DNA of 64,000 bases from Deroplatys truncata (lineage: Eukaryota; Arthropoda; Insecta; Mantodea; Mantidae), in NCBI GenBank assembly GCA_030765065.1, contig CM060990.1, forward strand, positions 282,685,341 through 282,749,340, written 5' to 3'. Both the position numbers and the translations under genes were made by a program. Under the pieces are notes generated by a model, which was not told the DNA's origin, did no database searches, and worked only from the letters and a program-made list of their open reading frames with translations. This document shows positions 46,070 through 56,095 of this stretch, one piece after another (the first letter of the stretch is position 1; each line of letters opens with the position of its first letter).

Positions 46070-48879
46070 CAGGGGTGCCTGGTGACTCTGAACTTTGGTG
46101 GTTCACAAAATTATCCTTGCAATTTGAAATGTTTTAAGTAATAAATACGGAATAAGTTTCTCACCATAGGCTGATTAATTTACGAAAATAAACAAGAAAT
46201 AGGAATCACAATATATAACACATGCACATTTCATAAACAGTGTAGCATGTAGCACTCGCCGATTTATGGAGAAGATCAGCCCTTCTCTCCTTTCTGCCAA
46301 CAAACTTATCGATGACCAGCTCATTGAAGTTCTTGATCTGCATGATGAAGTCCGTTTCAATGGAAAGCATGACCAACGCAGATAACCTCTTCTCAGACAT
46401 TGTGTTACGCAGAAATGTTTTAATCCTTTTCAGAGTATAGAAGCATCTTTCTGCCTCACATGTTGTCATGGGGATTGTTAGAATGACACTTAGTAGTTTA
46501 ACAGATTCACTAAAAGTGGAACATAAATTATTGTCTCTGAAAAACTCCATTAGTGGAACAACCCCAATTATGTTTTTAAGTTCTTCAGTACTATACATTG
46601 TGGAAGATTCTGTAATCAGTTTCTTTTCTTCAATAAAAGAATGTGTCTGAAGGGCAACTTTAATATGTTGTTCCGGGAACGAAACGTTATATTCTGAAAA
46701 TCTGTCAGGCTGAAAGAGAACTGCTGCTACCATATGAGTAACAAATCTGAACCTGTCTTTCATTTCAGTAATGATTACATCACACACTTCAATGGGCTCT
46801 CGTTTTCTTTCAGTGTGTTCCACAATATTTCTTTTCTTCGCCACATTCTCATCAACTGCAGTGGAACTTATGGTGCTTCTAATTTTGAGAATTTCCACCT
46901 CAAAATAATTAAGTCTATCCTGGACCATTACAGGAGTACAGTCGCTCCTCTGAAGTTGATTGTAAAAAATATTGACATGGGGCATAATTTTATGGAAGAA
47001 GGACAACCAAAATATGAAATCTGCATCACTCAAAATTCCAATAAATCCAGATGCTTGAAGAACAGAACTTGAATTGGTGTTTTTTTCGCCTCTCCTTATG
47101 ATTTTCATACATTCTATTAACTCCCCCCTGTATTCGAAAACTGTATTGACAGATCTAGATTGAAAGGTCCATCTCGTTTGCACTGATATTGGCAGCCGCT
47201 TCTGCACTACTTCTTCTAAAACTGATATTGTCTGAGGAGAGTGGGAGAAAAAAGCACAAATTCCTTGAAGATTTATGAAGAAAATTCGTAGGCTACTATT
47301 CGTTGATGATGCATTTAACATAATTAAATTTAACTGATGCGCATGGCTATGAATGTATTCTGCAGACCTGTACTTCTGTTTTATGATGGACTGAACGCCA
47401 TTTTTGACCTAGACATAACATTAGCCCCATCGTATGTTTGAGCAATCAATTTATGTTCACAGCCTAGCAGATGTCGATCAAATTCTGGTAATATGCATGC
47501 AGCTAAGTTATCTGCTTTGTGCCCTATAGGATTCACAAAACCCCAGTACCTTTCCACTGGCTTATGGTTTACCAGGTATCTATAGACAATTACCATTTGA
47601 TACTTGGATGCTACGTCGCTGGTTTCATCTACTATGACAGATAAAAATGGCGAGTCTTTTACTTCTTTCGATATCTCCTCATGACAGACTTCAAGCATGC
47701 ATTGCAAAATCTCATTTTGAAGCATTTTTGATGTTCGCTTAAACACTGTTGCATTTTCCAAATGGTTTTTCAGAACACAGTCTAGCTCTGTACTGAAATT
47801 TATCAGTCCACGAAAAATACCAGGGTTACTTGAAGTCGCTGACTCATCATGTCCTCGAAGATCCAACTCAAAGGCTCCACAAAACCTAATGCAGATAATA
47901 ATAATGTTTAAAACATATATACTTTCTGGTTGTGTTCTTCAATTGCTCTCCGATATGCACTGTCCATCTGTTTTGTTATATTTACATTGCCAAGCATAAC
48001 AAGATTGACAGTATTTTTCATGTGCAACTTTGACGCTACATGTTTTTTTGGCGCGGCCATGAAGATGCTGCAAATCATACACGCCATGCTTTGTCCATGT
48101 ATCTTCACCACCAAACAAAACACAAGGAAAGCAAAACAGGGTGTTTTTAACATCACAACCACACAGCCAATCATATTTTTCATATACATCGCTGTTAAAA
48201 TTTCTTGTTTTTGTTTGAACTACCTGAGTGATTTTTAGGTATGGTGTGGCCCTGACAATGCGTTTAATTTCATTCTTTTCCTCCAAGTTTAGCGTTGAAA
48301 ATGGTTGCGTTAAAAGAGAGTGAACGGAATTCGTTGTTTCTCCTTATAGCGGCGTTTACCTGCATTTAGCTAAATAAACCACTTAGATACATAAATTAAA
48401 ACCCGATACACACAACACGGCACAAACCACGTGGCATACAGGCAACGTAATGATAACAGATGCAGTTCAGTAGATAGAAGACCGGAAGTAAGGTAAACAT
48501 TTACTGTGAATTCAATAGATGGCTCTGTGTATGGGACGAAACGATAAGTATTGTTCCTGTTGATCATCCTATTCTATGCTCTCTGACTACTAGGTTAACC
48601 AACACCATGCAGCTTATGCCCCGCACTTCCCCCCCATACACCTCTGCGCTCCCTTGGTTCGCCATTCCCTATACTGCACCATTATATCAATGTGGGTTGC
48701 AGCCAGGAGTGCACTACTTGGCACCTGCAAACAATACAACGCTTGCCGAAGTCCACTGCACAAGATCTTGTCAGAATGATAACAGAAATGTGTGAATCGT
48801 ATACGTCATTTACATTAAAGGGATAGCCAGGATTTTGTTTGTAGCGCCAACGTGCTACCATATTAAGAAGCCGTCCCTG
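46070..48879 (-). mobile_element. Complete hAT element (copy 3) inside the Polinton integrase
   Basis: The 8-bp duplication GTGTGTAT flanks it exactly (46062-46069 and 48880-48887). The left end starts CAGGGGTGCC and the reverse complement of the right end CAGGGACGGC, short imperfect hAT termini. The 2,810-bp element carries one transposase pseudogene on the minus strand. The Polinton integrase reading frame runs up to and on from the duplicated site. Confidence 0.9.
46206..48290 (-). pseudogene. hAT transposase pseudogene, ZMYM1/TTF-type (copy 3)
   Basis: The TTF-type zinc finger is at the N-terminus (YDWLCGCDVKNTLFCFPCVLFGG, about 48180-48110, including the CFPCVLF core), with the His half in another frame (KHVASKLHMKNT near 48050). 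Next come FCGAFELDLRGHDES (near 47890-47850), the catalytic VIVDETSDVASKYQM (near 47630) and LIAQTYDGANVMS (near 47435). After a 1-nt shift, EYIHSHAHQLNLIML lies near 47355-47315. The C-terminal dimerisation block includes MTTCEAERCFYTLKRIKTFL (near 46470-46415). Frameshifts near 48060, 47928 and 47395 break it; the catalytic Asp-type residues and the last 371-residue frame are intact. Relatively young for this window. Confidence 0.9.
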
Positions 48880-50199
48880 GTGTGTATCTTAACCGGCAAT
48901 GTCTCTCAATTTATATACCACAGGGATCTTTGTATGGCCTTGCATTTTTCAAAGATTTCGTTCCTTCAGTTGTCCTCGTAACCCTTATCGATCTTTATTT
49001 GTTCTTTGAAGATACGCCGTGATATCCGAATTTAGATTTAACAGTAATGTTTTTTTTTGGTATGCGCTGCGAGCATACAGATTTTTCAGCACTTCCAATA
49101 TGTTCGATGCGTTCACGACCTATGGCGGCATTTGTATGTACTGGTAGGAGCTATTTTACTACAGATTGTTAAGCATTTACAAAATTTGATGCATCCGGAC
49201 TTTTGGCGGCATCTTTGTGTGCCTGATAGGAGCTATACTACGACTCGATCAGCGCCGGCTAAGCCTCCACGTGTCTGTAGTTCTGCTAGTGCAAGAAACA
49301 TTTTCACATGTCAATTTTTAAGGTTCACTTAAAGCGCTCCTTCATGCTGACTTTGACGTGATTGTTTTTGTAGCGCTGCACGCCGTGTTTCTTTAGAAAA
49401 TGGCAAAACATTTGTCGGTGATCTCGGTTCCTTTGTCGGTTTGCAGCACCTTGAGAACCCGCTAAGAAAATATAAGTCTAAAAGCTTGCGTGATGTGGGT
49501 GTGGAATTTTGACTACATTGGAACCGCCCATACACATTTGAAAAACACGTCAATCACGGTGAAAATGTACATATAGGTCTGTGTTTCTTGTTTTGTTCAT
49601 CGGGTAAGATCGGCTTTACAAGGATCGACCATGCTGGTGACGTGGTAGTAGATGGTGTGAAAAAGCTTCCTGACTGGAACGTTTAACTGTCTTGGATTCG
49701 AATAAAGACTCGGTGTTGAACGTTGGTAGGTGTTGGACTTGCTAAGTGCATTCGCGACGTTGCCCAACCTTGTATATAGTTCGGGACGGTTGTAATACCA
49801 TACTTTTATGATTTACCTGTACAGAGGTTGGCACTTTCGTTTACCAATTATAGTTGGTGTGTTTCTTGTGTTTTGCGGGCGACAGGGTGTTCGGCTTCAC
49901 ATTTTTAAGCGGCAATGGTCGCTTGATCTTCGTGGTTTTCGATTGTTCTTTTGCTTGCACGTATTTATGCGTATTCGACGTCATCGTTACATTGCAGGTA
50001 TGATCCATTTCTTGTGTCACGAGGAAAAAATAGGTTCGCAGATTATGTGATTAATTTTCACTTTTTGGGAGAATGCAGCTTTGCCTGATGCATACTATCG
50101 GTTTTCTTGGCTACTCGGGAGATGGTCAGTTTTTGGCTGCGGCACCACCACGATTTACTTGCCGTACTTGATCATGCAAACTTCACACGACAGCGGTGC

Positions 50200-50470
50200 T
50201 TGTAAAGCCAGTACTGATAAATAAAATGCCGGAAAAAATCCTCATTTCTGCACCAAGCTCTTTCACGTTTTCAGCGACAGTTTCCTATCGACTAACTTTC
50301 TCCACGCAGTATTATGCCTTTATTAACGATCCAGTCATTTGGCCGGCAAGGGCCCGCTAACCTTGCTGACCTTTAGCGTGTATTCCGAAATAGCTTTGAC
50401 CAGTTCTGGGCTGGCCTGTTTAAGGAGCTCTCTTTCCAGAATAGGCTCTGCTTTTGTTGTGACGACCAAA
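50200..50470 (-). pseudogene. Polinton pX-like small basic protein
   Basis: A minus-strand frame reads ILERELLKQASPELVKAISE (near 50435-50380), TLKVSKVSGPLPAK, and, after shifts, KSLVQK then a hydrophobic GFFPAFYLSVLAL run (near 50245-50200). Polintons commonly encode such a short basic protein with this LLxxSPELVK start and an LVQKGGFL end beside the ATPase gene. The match is to a pattern only. Confidence 0.45.
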
Positions 50471-50479
50471 TTTCCGTGC

Positions 50480-51150
50480 TATCCCAACACCAGTGAATGG
50501 TGAGTTTGACAATGTTCAACCGTCCTCTAGCCATGATTGCACAGAATGTCATTCTTCATTGGACACAAAGTATGAGAGCGTTCCTTCCTACAGCACTCCT
50601 GTCAAATGTCTATACCGATCGGGAGTATACTGGGTGCAACTCAGCACGAGATTCGGGTGTTCTGTAGAATTTTCGAGAGCCTTTAACAAAAACTTAGCGT
50701 CCCTGGCACAGAAGGTCTTTCGAACTGTGTCTTGTTTCTGCTATACTTAAACGCCACGATGCATGTGTCACTCAGCGAAATCCTTCGAAATTTCTTTCCC
50801 TGCGGAAACACGTTTGCAAGATGTAAATGATTCCGAAGGACTATGATGTGAATCTCTCGAAGAAATTTGTCACGTCCTCCCCGTCCCCTTCAAGCATCAG
50901 GTCATCCAGGATTACCAGGTAATTGTCTTTCACTGCCCGCAGTTGTGGATATATCCGCATTCGTCAGGCGTGCAGGAGCAGACTACATGTTTTTGGAGAA
51001 CATTCGGCACCAGAACAGGTTTCTTAGCATGTGGTCGAATATGTGGCGGGCGCTACGTATTAAGCTTTCGCGAAGGACCTATGATCAGCTTGTTGTGGCG
51101 AAAATTTAGTCTCCTGAGGTCTTCTGAGGGTTTGGTTTCGAAATGAGTAG
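50480..51150 (-). pseudogene. Polinton packaging ATPase (FtsK/HerA-A32-like) pseudogene
   Basis: The P-loop region reads KLIIGPSRKLNT near 51088-51050: the expected GKT is lost. The Walker B block is YLVILDDLMLEG (about 50925-50890), with the DD pair retained. The rest follows in shifting frames: VTNFFERFTS, IIYILQTCF near 50835 and, at 50740-50560, VFKYSRNKTQ-like and TQYTPDRYRHL blocks. This is the typical layout of the Polinton genome-packaging ATPase. Multiple frameshifts. Confidence 0.75.
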
Positions 51151-51179
51151 CAGTGGCACGTTACGACCCATTTAAGGTG

Positions 51180-53985
51180 TACCTTAACTCACACCTTTTC
51201 TTATGATCGTAGGGGTAAGAATCAAAGAAGTCGATTAGCACGCACTTATTCACCACCATTCTAAAGGTCTTGACGCTAGGTTTGGTGACCACAGCACAGC
51301 CAAACTTTCTCGAAATTTGAGCCCCGTCAGCGTCACCATCCTATCTCAACACCGAGAATTACGTCACGAATGAATTCGGCATTTACGTGCTTCAAGTTAT
51401 CAGAATTTTGCGTGAAGTCAATTATCTCCCACACCAAAACTCTCTTCCGGTTTCGGGTCACCAAATATCCAAACAATAGCTCTTTGCGCCATAGAAGCAA
51501 AGAGAGAGAGAGAGAGACGTACTCACCTTTGCCGTAGTTTTGGGTTTGTCTGTCATCTCCCTTAGGAAGCACATCGAAAATTGCACCCACTGCCCCGCAC
51601 GCCGACTCAGATCATGCAGTTCGTGTCGAAGTAACACACCCACTCTCCCAGTCTCTTCAGGTTAGTATTTTTTATTTTAACGTCCTTTAACCGGATAGGT
51701 CATGTCGAACGATGAATGAAAATGGATGAAAGGTGCCGAAATGAGCTCGAGGTCTATAGAGCTTGGAGTTACCTGGCATTCATATTCTCAGGGTAAGGGA
51801 AAAGCCGGAAGAAAGCTTATCCCGGTAACTCGTCTTAAACGAGATACGAACTCGCAATCTCTTGAGTGTCAGGCAGACACGCCACCCCTACACCACGGAG
51901 GTGGGTAGTTCAGGCAAGACTATAGCAAGAGGCGAGAGTGGGCTATGATGTAAACCATCTTGACAGCGTTGGACGTAGGTTCAACTTTAGATTCTGTTCG
52001 CAGCACCTCTATACCGCGCCGCGTATATGATTTACTTCGTTATAGGCATGCACGCTTGCTTCTGAAATCCTGGGTCGTTGAACACGTTTAAAAGCGGTCC
52101 AAGGGCGTACAGGAGGGCATACATCCCTCTAAATGTATTTCCCACACAACGAGTTCAACATCACCGTCGATAGCTCTCGCCTACTGCTGTTGTGCGTGAT
52201 GGCATCGGCATCCATGGCGCCGACTGCGCGCTCAGAGAATTCCTCACGTAGTGCTCATTTGCGACAGATTTTCTGCAATCCAAGGGTAAACCCGAAGAAA
52301 CTGGAACTGATACACTAGGTTCTCAAACGTCCCCTTTGCTTACACTGACATTTTCACTGACGATGCACCATGTCGTATACACTCACATCTCGTAATTACG
52401 GAGCTCTCTGTACCCCACTCCAGTGCGACTTTGAGTTCGTCGACGACCCAGTTCCCCGTCAGTGACTTATAGTCGGCTTTATGAAAGCATTCCTCTTGGT
52501 TCTCTGATTGCATAATCACGACAAAGCGGAAACATGAGCTTGCTTTTGATGCGTGCCGGCATATGGTGATACAGCCTTTACTGCAGAAGAATCTTGCTCG
52601 TGACAATACATCTCCACGCGTCTTTCAAACCGAAAAGTTATCCACGTGAAACATAGCGATAAACTTCCTGTTGTTTGCGAACGGATACAGGATGCACTAA
52701 TCGTAATAAAACAGCTTTGTGTCCCCAGTCGCCTCGTGGTACGTGTTTGTACAATTTGTACGGCTTCAAAAAGGCGTCTCCGAAGTTCAGGGCTTCGAAA
52801 ATGTGGAAATGCTTGGCAAATTTTATCAGTTCATCGTTTGGCTTCGTCACTGCGTTGAACTCATAATCGCACATGTCGAGGACGTTACATCCGGCATCTT
52901 TTACAAGACCTTGTGCTCTCGTATCCGGAGGCCATGATGACATTGCGGTGCAGTTGCCACAGCATGCCGATTGGAAAAAACGTTTTGGCAATCTTGAAAG
53001 AAGTGGGTGATGTAGTCATGCCTGTACCCATTCACCTTGTGGCCTTCGATTTTCAGCTCTCGTCTTCTTAGTTCCTGCATGATGGAGCCCTTCTGGTGCC
53101 CCACCACCATCAACAACCAAAGAAGCGCGATGAGTAATTGCTTGTCTGCCAGGCATTATTCACCTTCCGGTATTTGCGCATTCTTGTTTTAGGAACGAAA
53201 CACTTCCTGTACAGGTTCATAGTGCCTGTGCACGGTGACACATTCTCCAAACAGAGGGATGCCGCTCTCTCCAAAAAAAAACTATTTCTAAGCACACTAC
53301 CTGGATGAGTAGGAACACGCCATCTTCAAATATATCACATATTCTTTCATGAAAGGGACTACGTGGTTGGAACAGGCATTTTCGTTGTGCCACTCTTCGA
53401 AGGTTCTTCGAACCTCTACGCAGATGCCCTCCGTACAGTAATACCTTTGGTCTGGAATGGGACCTTTGTAGTACTCGTTTTCCTTGGTGTTGAAGAGGTA
53501 GGAAAATAACCGTTGCAGTCTTTCAATTCAAAATTCGTGACAGAGCGAGATAGCGGCATGTGAAAGAAGCTTAGTGAGTCTAAAATGTGACATTACTGCA
53601 CTTTATTCTGTAAGTTTTGTTGCCATTAGTAATCAGTTCGGACGTCCATTTTAGGCTGCTCGTCATATACTGAAACAGGATTGCCCTTTGTAGCTTCTGA
53701 GGTTGCGTGATGACAATCACATTCCAGTCTTCATACCTTGGCTGCATGACGTGATCGAACAGCTACTTTATCAACTGGTTGTCAAACACCCATTCTTTAA
53801 TATCGCATTGCGCACATTAGCCTTATTGTCACTATCGTCGATGTAAAAGGGACAGACTTGATGGAATTCGTAAAGTTTGGACACGTGCTCAAAAGTGTTC
53901 CCTTACAAATGTAGAATGTCTGTGTACATTCGCAATCCGCGAAAATAAAAATTAGATTGTTTCGTCTACTGACTGCATTATGAGG
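51180..53985 (-). pseudogene. Polinton protein-primed family-B DNA polymerase pseudogene
   Basis: The exonuclease region has FADCECTQTFYICKG (near 53945), and NTKENEYYKGPIPDQRYYC then EVRRTFEEWHNENA (near 53490-53380). A middle block reads WLLMVVGHQKG, KIEGHKVNGYRHD (53115-53020). The region before motif A has VLDMCDYEFNAV (near 52870) and IFEALNFGDAF (near 52800), and motif A is YYD, a stop, then CILYPFANN (near 52700-52660). Motif C is CYFDTNCMI (51640-51610), with the second Asp changed to Asn. The C-terminus has FTQNSDNLKHVNAEF (near 51415-51370) and KTFRMVVNKCVLIDFFDSYPY (near 51260-51200). SINE 51661-51908 sits just before motif C, and a GA-repeat near 51503-51518 disrupts the thumb. 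Non-functional. Confidence 0.8.
51661..51908 (-). mobile_element. tRNA-derived SINE, family 3 (in Polinton PolB)
   Basis: On the minus strand: CCTCCGTGGTGTAGGGGTGG (A box), GCGAGTTCGTATCTCG (B box), then a body containing CCGGGATAAGCTTTCTTCCG and GCACCTTTCATCCATTTTC, and a CCGGTTAAAGGACGTTAAAATAAA tail-like end near 51670. The head resembles SINE family 2, but the body differs. Confidence 0.75.
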
Positions 53986-55687
53986 TTGTGCGCAAAACTA
54001 GTGGTTACTAACCACGTACGTGTTGCAATACCACAACACTTCCCTGCACCGGTAAGTGGTTTTCGTATGCCTTGCATTTACCACCTTTTTGAATGAACGG
54101 CACACCTTTAACACATCCCACACTAACATGTACAATACCTCATAAGGGAATACTGAGCCACGATTCGAAAGAATGAGTCGCGTACGCGTTGTTTGTTCAT
54201 CGCTAGCCAGTGGAGGGCGGAGCCACTGACGTATGAGGGATCAGGGCGCGTAATCTAACAAAGTAACAGGCGACCCATCGGTTTTTAACTTCTATGTTTC
54301 ACATTGCTATTTTGTCGCAACTAATGTAGGATAGTAGTCTGCACTGATAGAAACTTAATTAAGGAACGATGTTTTCGTATAAATAACCTCTTGTTTTTAT
54401 AAATTGAAGGAGCAACAAGAAATAAACAACTGAGAACCTTTAGAAGAGGGCATTTATGCAATTGAAATACGCCAGTCGATATGTTTGCTAATTTAATCAA
54501 GGATAATAGTTGCTGCTAGGATGCTTTTTAGCATTTGTTACAACTAAATTGTGTTTAAACAGTATAAAATTAAATTACACAATGTTTATATTCACTTTTC
54601 GCTCTTGACAAACAAATGTTTTCACAACAACTTGTGATAGTGATGGCGGTAGTAAGGGAAGTAGTTTAAGAGCACACTACTCCAGTGTTTAATAGCATCC
54701 TAATAGGTTTATAACAGCATTTTTACTTTTTAAGGTAGCACCAGTGGAAATAATATGAAGTATGCGACAGACGTGAAAACAATGTTGTTTTTTACATTTG
54801 CTTATAATCTGCTTTTCAATTACAAATTAATATTTGGCTTATGCCTTAAAACGAAAGAGGTTCAGTTAACTAAGAAATTATGTCGTATACCTTAAGAATA
54901 TGTATTAAATACTGAAGACCTGAAACAAGCTTCTTCATTTAAGTATAATCAGGAAAGAAAGAAAAAAAGACGGAATATCTGTTGGTATTGGAACCTCCGC
55001 ACTTCAATCTGAGAAGCCCGCGCTCTGCCAAAGTGCCATTGTGGTTTTGGGCTTTGGACTTTCATATTTATACATTGGACACTCGGGAGGCTTCCGTTTT
55101 AGGCTATCTCAGGTGGTTTAAATTCATAAGGAGCGCTGGAAACATCCGAGTGTCTCCTCTGCAGAACTAAATAAATCTACAGGAGGGCGGGATCCATGAA
55201 TCGAATATTTGGGATCTTCTCAAATCCCCCAAATCCTTACTTCTTGTGCAGCAGGAGCTTAGAAGCATTTCGCCAAATACGCCCTATAGTGATTGTTCTC
55301 AGTCAAATAAAGGAAACAACATACATTACTCCTTCGTTAAACTAGAAAGGATTTACGCTTGTCTTTAATTCTTTCTTACGCTTCGGAGAATATGAAATAA
55401 ACATAATTAAATGTCACAAAAGCTCCTCTAGCCAAAAAGTGAGCCCGGAATCCCAATTTCATAAGCCAACATACTGACCGTTACTTCAATGAAGTAACTA
55501 TACCAAGTATCGTAAATTCCTTAATGTAACTGGTGGGATGAAATCAGAGGATCTTGATATCATGTGACATTGGCATTACTTTCTATTGGTCTACGAAGTG
55601 GCAATCATCAAAATGAAGAATAGGGAATATTAAACGTTATACACGGACAGTATTGGAAGCCCACACTCTATCAAAACTCCTTACTTC
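53986..55687. other. Unassigned DNA right of the Polinton
   Basis: A minus-strand GVPFIQKGGKCKAYENHL block near 54105-54050 could be a further Polinton gene or the PolB N-terminus, but I cannot name it. Beyond about 54200 nothing is recognised. The Tc1 element left end should lie between about 55450 and 55687, but no TIR was located. Confidence 0.35.
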
Positions 55688-56095
55688 ATGACATACTCAA
55701 GTGAGGTAACCAGAGGGCGCATTGTAGGAATGTGGTAACGTGACCGCACAGTGGCCCAAATATGTGATGATGATGATGATGAGATGCGGTTTAAGGGCGC
55801 TAAACAGCTAAGGTCATCAGCGCCCTTACAAAGTATAGAAGGTACAGTCCAAAAATAAAACTCCGATAAAAACCGCATAATTAAAAACGGGACAGAAACC
55901 CGCGATGTCCAAAGGTAAAAAACAAAACACCAAATTCCAAAAACGAACACACTAAAAGCATGGTCAATAAAACAGTAAAACAACGTGTCAAGAACTGTAG
56001 AATGCGAGGGACACGAGCGCCAGATGTCCATTGGGTAGGAGATGCCCCAGTAAAAAGACAATATAAAATCACACAGTCAAAAGACGCTCAACGCA

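Larger units (their letters stand above)
45905..49830 (-). pseudogene. Polinton integrase (rve type) with chromodomain, split by hAT
   Basis: The N-terminal block is IWYNRPELYTRLGNVANAL (near 49800-49740). The catalytic region has PCKADLTR (near 49630), TVIDVFFKCVWAVPM (near 49555-49515), VLQTDKGTEITDKCF (near 49450-49410) and MKERFK (near 49340), which together place the D, D and E. The SH3-like part (DKGYEDN, KLRDIAG) reaches 48888 and continues at 46061 across the hAT insertion with DTHVNVSLRV. A chromodomain segment, KELPVKWKAYPSKFNSSVQA, is at 45975-45915. Stops after TR, after FAIF and within the SH3 part kill it. It catalysed element integration in the intact ancestor. Confidence 0.8.
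42938..53985 (-). mobile_element. Decayed Maverick/Polinton element
   Basis: On one strand, in order, are recognisable remains of PolB (53985-51180), packaging ATPase (51150-50480), a pX-like small protein (about 50470-50200), integrase with chromodomain (49830-45905), a penton-like minor capsid protein (45880-44900), a pVI-like protein (about 44830-44560) and the major capsid protein (44564-42938). This gene set and co-orientation define Polintons. Every gene carries stops or frameshifts. Later insertions (a hAT and two SINEs) interrupt it. Terminal inverted repeats and target duplication were not found, so the limits are those of recognisable coding sequence. Confidence 0.85.

Noticed and set aside
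42770-54400. Long terminal inverted repeats of the Polinton
   Set aside because: Sequences near 42.7-42.95 kb and 54.0-54.4 kb were compared by eye and show no convincing inverted similarity.
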